Position numbers and translations under genes: made by a program
Part shown: piece after piece, positions 62,378-64,000 of the stretch
Numbering within the stretch: the first letter of the stretch is position 1
Layout of the letters: each line of letters starts with the position of its first letter
The notes under the pieces: model-generated
Seen by the model: only the letters and a program-made list of their open reading frames with translations
What the model was told of the DNA's origin: nothing
The model's database searches: none
Assembly (NCBI GenBank): GCA_944377745.1
Contig: CALWFV010000084.1
Location: forward strand, 1-64,000
Direction of reading: 5' to 3'
Source of the DNA: an uncultured Mediterraneibacter sp.
GTDB lineage: Bacteria > Bacillota > Clostridia > Lachnospirales > Lachnospiraceae
Length of the DNA stretch: 64,000 nucleotides

Positions 62378-62817
62378 TAGATCACCTCTGCTTTTCCACC
62401 AAGTGCCTCAATCTTCTCAGCAGCCTTTGCACTGAATGCATTAGCCTGAACTGTGAGTTTCTTAGTTAACTCTCCATTTCCAAGAATTTTTACCCCGTCT
62501 CTCGGGTTCTTGACGATCCCGTTTTCGATCAGAGTCTCAACGGATACTGTAGCGCCATCCTCAAATACTTCAAGAGCGCTTAAGTTGATACCGACGATCG
62601 TCTTAGAATTTCTGCATTTGAAACCTCTCTTCGGTATTCTTCTGTATAAAGGCATCTGGCCACCTTCAAAGCCCGGTCGTGTAGCGCCTGAACGTGCTTT
62701 CTGTCCCTTGTGTCCCTTGCCGGCTGTCTTTCCGTTTCCGGAACCGTGACCACGGCCTCTTCTGAAATTATCACTCTGTTTTGCACCGTCTGCCGGTCTC
62801 AAGTTTGATAAGTCCAT
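62377..62817 (-). CDS. rplO: 50S ribosomal protein L15
   Basis: A 146-aa L15 with [18 protein letters not shown] and the Gly/Lys-rich [20 protein letters not shown] segment, then [18 protein letters not shown]. The size is standard. It lies between rpmD and secY as expected. Confidence 0.98.
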   Translation of the reverse strand: MDLSNLRPADGAKQSDNFRRGRGHGSGNGKTAGKGHKGQKARSGATRPGFEGGQMPLYRRIPKRGFKCRNSKTIVGINLSALEVFEDGATVSVETLIENGIVKNPRDGVKILGNGELTKKLTVQANAFSAKAAEKIEALGGKAEVI

Positions 62818-62838
62818 GACATTACCTCCTTATCTTAA

Positions 62839-63021
62839 TTATGCCTCTTCTTCAACTTTCACTAAATGTCTAACCTGCTGTACCATACCTCTGGTAGCCG
62901 CGTTATCCGGCAGAACGACCGTTTTGTTCAGCTTCTTGAGACCAAGAGCTTCCACTGTCTTTCTGTGCTTCGGTATAGCGCCGATTGTAGACTTTACTAA
63001 CGTAATCTTTAAGTTTGCCAT
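62839..63021 (-). CDS. rpmD: 50S ribosomal protein L30
   Basis: A 60-aa L30. It has [20 protein letters not shown] and the C-terminal [16 protein letters not shown]. This is the usual bacterial length. It lies 17 nt after rpsE. Confidence 0.97.
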   Translation of the reverse strand: MANLKITLVKSTIGAIPKHRKTVEALGLKKLNKTVVLPDNAATRGMVQQVRHLVKVEEEA

Positions 63022-63038
63022 TACACTCTTACCTCCTA

Positions 63039-63548
63039 TCAGCCTACGATCTCTTCGATTGATTTGCCGCGAAGTCTTGCAACCTCTTCCGGAGTCTTAA
63101 CGTCTTTGAGTCCTTCGATCGTAGCAAGCACAACATTCTGTTTGTTGTTGGATCCCAGAGATTTTGTACGGATATTCTTGATTCCCGCCATCTCGATAAC
63201 GGCACGCGCAGGACCTCCTGCGATCACACCGGTACCGTCCGGAGCGTTCTTAAGAAGCACGGAAGCGCTTCCGAATTTTCCGATCACATCGTGTGTGATA
63301 CTGTCGTTCTGGTCAAGAGTAACGGAGATCATTTTCTTCATCGCGTCCTCTTTTCCTTTCCGGATTGCCTCCGGGATTTCAGCGGCTTTTCCCAAACCTG
63401 CACCAACATGTCCTTTTCCGTCGCCGACAACAACTAAAGCTGTGAATCTGAAGTTACGACCACCTTTAACAACTTTGGTAACACGTTTGATTGATACCAC
63501 TTTTTCTAATAATTCCATCTGTCCAGCATCAATACGTTCCTGTTTCAT
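63039..63548 (-). CDS. rpsE: 30S ribosomal protein S5
   Basis: A 169-aa S5. The double-stranded-RNA-binding domain has [20 protein letters not shown] and [20 protein letters not shown]. The C-terminal domain has [19 protein letters not shown]. All are standard for bacterial S5. Confidence 0.98.
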   Translation of the reverse strand: MKQERIDAGQMELLEKVVSIKRVTKVVKGGRNFRFTALVVVGDGKGHVGAGLGKAAEIPEAIRKGKEDAMKKMISVTLDQNDSITHDVIGKFGSASVLLKNAPDGTGVIAGGPARAVIEMAGIKNIRTKSLGSNNKQNVVLATIEGLKDVKTPEEVARLRGKSIEEIVG

Positions 63549-63564
63549 CTGTGTTCTCCCTTCC

Positions 63565-63933
63565 TTAGAAATTCAGCCCAGCTTCTCTTGCTGCGTCTGC
63601 CAGTGCTTTGATTTTTCCCTGATATATAAAGCCGCCTCTGTCAAAGACAACATCTGTGATGCCTTTTTCTTTAGCTCTCTCAGCGATCACTTTTCCAAGG
63701 TACGCCGCCGCATCAACGTTGTTGGTCTTCTCAAGCTCTGCCTTCACATCTTTCTGAAGAGTGGAAGCGGAAACAAGAGTATTGCCAACAGTATCATCGA
63801 TGATCTGAGCGTACATATGATTATTGCTTCTGAACACAGCTAAACGCGGTCTCTCAGCTGTACCGCTGAAACGGTTGCGTAATTTCATGTGTTTTTTTCT
63901 ACGAATTTCGCTTCTTGATTTCTTACTAACCAT
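63565..63933 (-). CDS. rplR: 50S ribosomal protein L18
   Basis: A 122-aa L18. It has [35 protein letters not shown] and the C-terminal [20 protein letters not shown]. The ATG at 63933 was chosen, with GGAG 9 nt upstream; a GTG at 63939 would touch the ribosome site. It binds 5S rRNA. Confidence 0.97.
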   Translation of the reverse strand: MVSKKSRSEIRRKKHMKLRNRFSGTAERPRLAVFRSNNHMYAQIIDDTVGNTLVSASTLQKDVKAELEKTNNVDAAAYLGKVIAERAKEKGITDVVFDRGGFIYQGKIKALADAAREAGLNF

Positions 63934-63950
63934 TTTCACACTCTCCTTAT

Positions 63951-64000
63951 TTATTTCTTACCAGTCTTACCAACTTTACGTCTGATCACTTCGTCAGCGT
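63951..64000 (-). CDS. rplF: 50S ribosomal protein L6 (C-terminal end only)
   Basis: The last 15 codons before a TAA at 63951-63953 read [15 protein letters not shown], the conserved L6 C-terminus (usually YxDE.IRRK.GK). The rest of the gene lies beyond the right edge. Its position before rplR matches the spc operon. Confidence 0.9.
   Translation of the reverse strand, partial: ADEVIRRKVGKTGKK

Noticed and set aside
1-64000. CRISPR array, prophage or restriction/defence island
   Set aside because: No regularly spaced short repeats with unique spacers, and no Cas, phage structural or restriction genes were found. The only regular repeats are the 70-bp and 92-bp pairs.

Overview
The window reads as chromosomal DNA of a Gram-positive anaerobe of the class Clostridia, most likely family Lachnospiraceae. 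The evidence is the gene order of the ribosomal-protein region (including a KOW-domain gene between adk and infA and an elongated L17), the strong GGAGG ribosome binding sites, and a Wzx/Wzy-type surface-polysaccharide region headed by an LCP-family gene. Genus cannot be fixed without a search. Nearly all genes lie on the minus strand, so operons read from right to left.

Region A (about 500-20889, promoter near 20947-20975) is a polysaccharide operon. It starts with ugd, a GtrB/DPM-like GT2, a GT4 and gmd/rmd (GDP-D-rhamnose). After a decayed IS110 transposase (about 14775-15123) the DNA becomes clearly AT-richer. This left part carries glycosyltransferases, a Wzx flippase and a CDP-sugar block: rfbF, rfbG, rfbH, a YerE/acetolactate-synthase-like enzyme, an HMGL-type aldolase, a two-gene transketolase and an SDR reductase. 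Together these look like a route to a branched-chain CDP-3,6-dideoxyhexose. This block is the best candidate in the window for an undescribed pathway.

Region B (21111-23246, plus strand) is a single membrane protein that shares a DEFGYW signature with a gene in region A. Region C (23305-44294) is a second, more GC-rich polysaccharide operon: LCP protein, FlaA1/CapD-type dehydratase, aminotransferase, two initiating sugar-phosphate transferases, many GT2/GT4/GT32/Gtf3-like transferases, PssD/PssE, two Wzy-like proteins, a Wzx flippase and one unknown membrane-anchored protein.

Region D (44559-53652) is housekeeping: tRNA-Arg(ACG), trpS, a PAP2 phosphatase, a lipid kinase with a TetR regulator, an SfsA-MutY fusion, uppP and a HAD phosphatase, then a secreted SleB-type cell wall hydrolase driven from a divergent promoter. 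uppP and the PAP2 protein may recycle the undecaprenyl carrier used by regions A and C (inference).

Region E (53690-64000) holds a small multidrug/guanidinium exporter and then the spc/alpha ribosomal operon: rplF (partial), rplR, rpsE, rpmD, rplO, secY, adk, KOW protein, infA, rpmJ, rpsM, rpsK, rpsD, rpoA, rplQ. Two things are odd there. An AT-rich acyltransferase gene sits between infA and rpmJ, directly upstream of a strong promoter for rpmJ. A repeat-filled spacer of nearly 800 bp separates rpmJ from rpsM. map is absent from its usual place between adk and the KOW gene.
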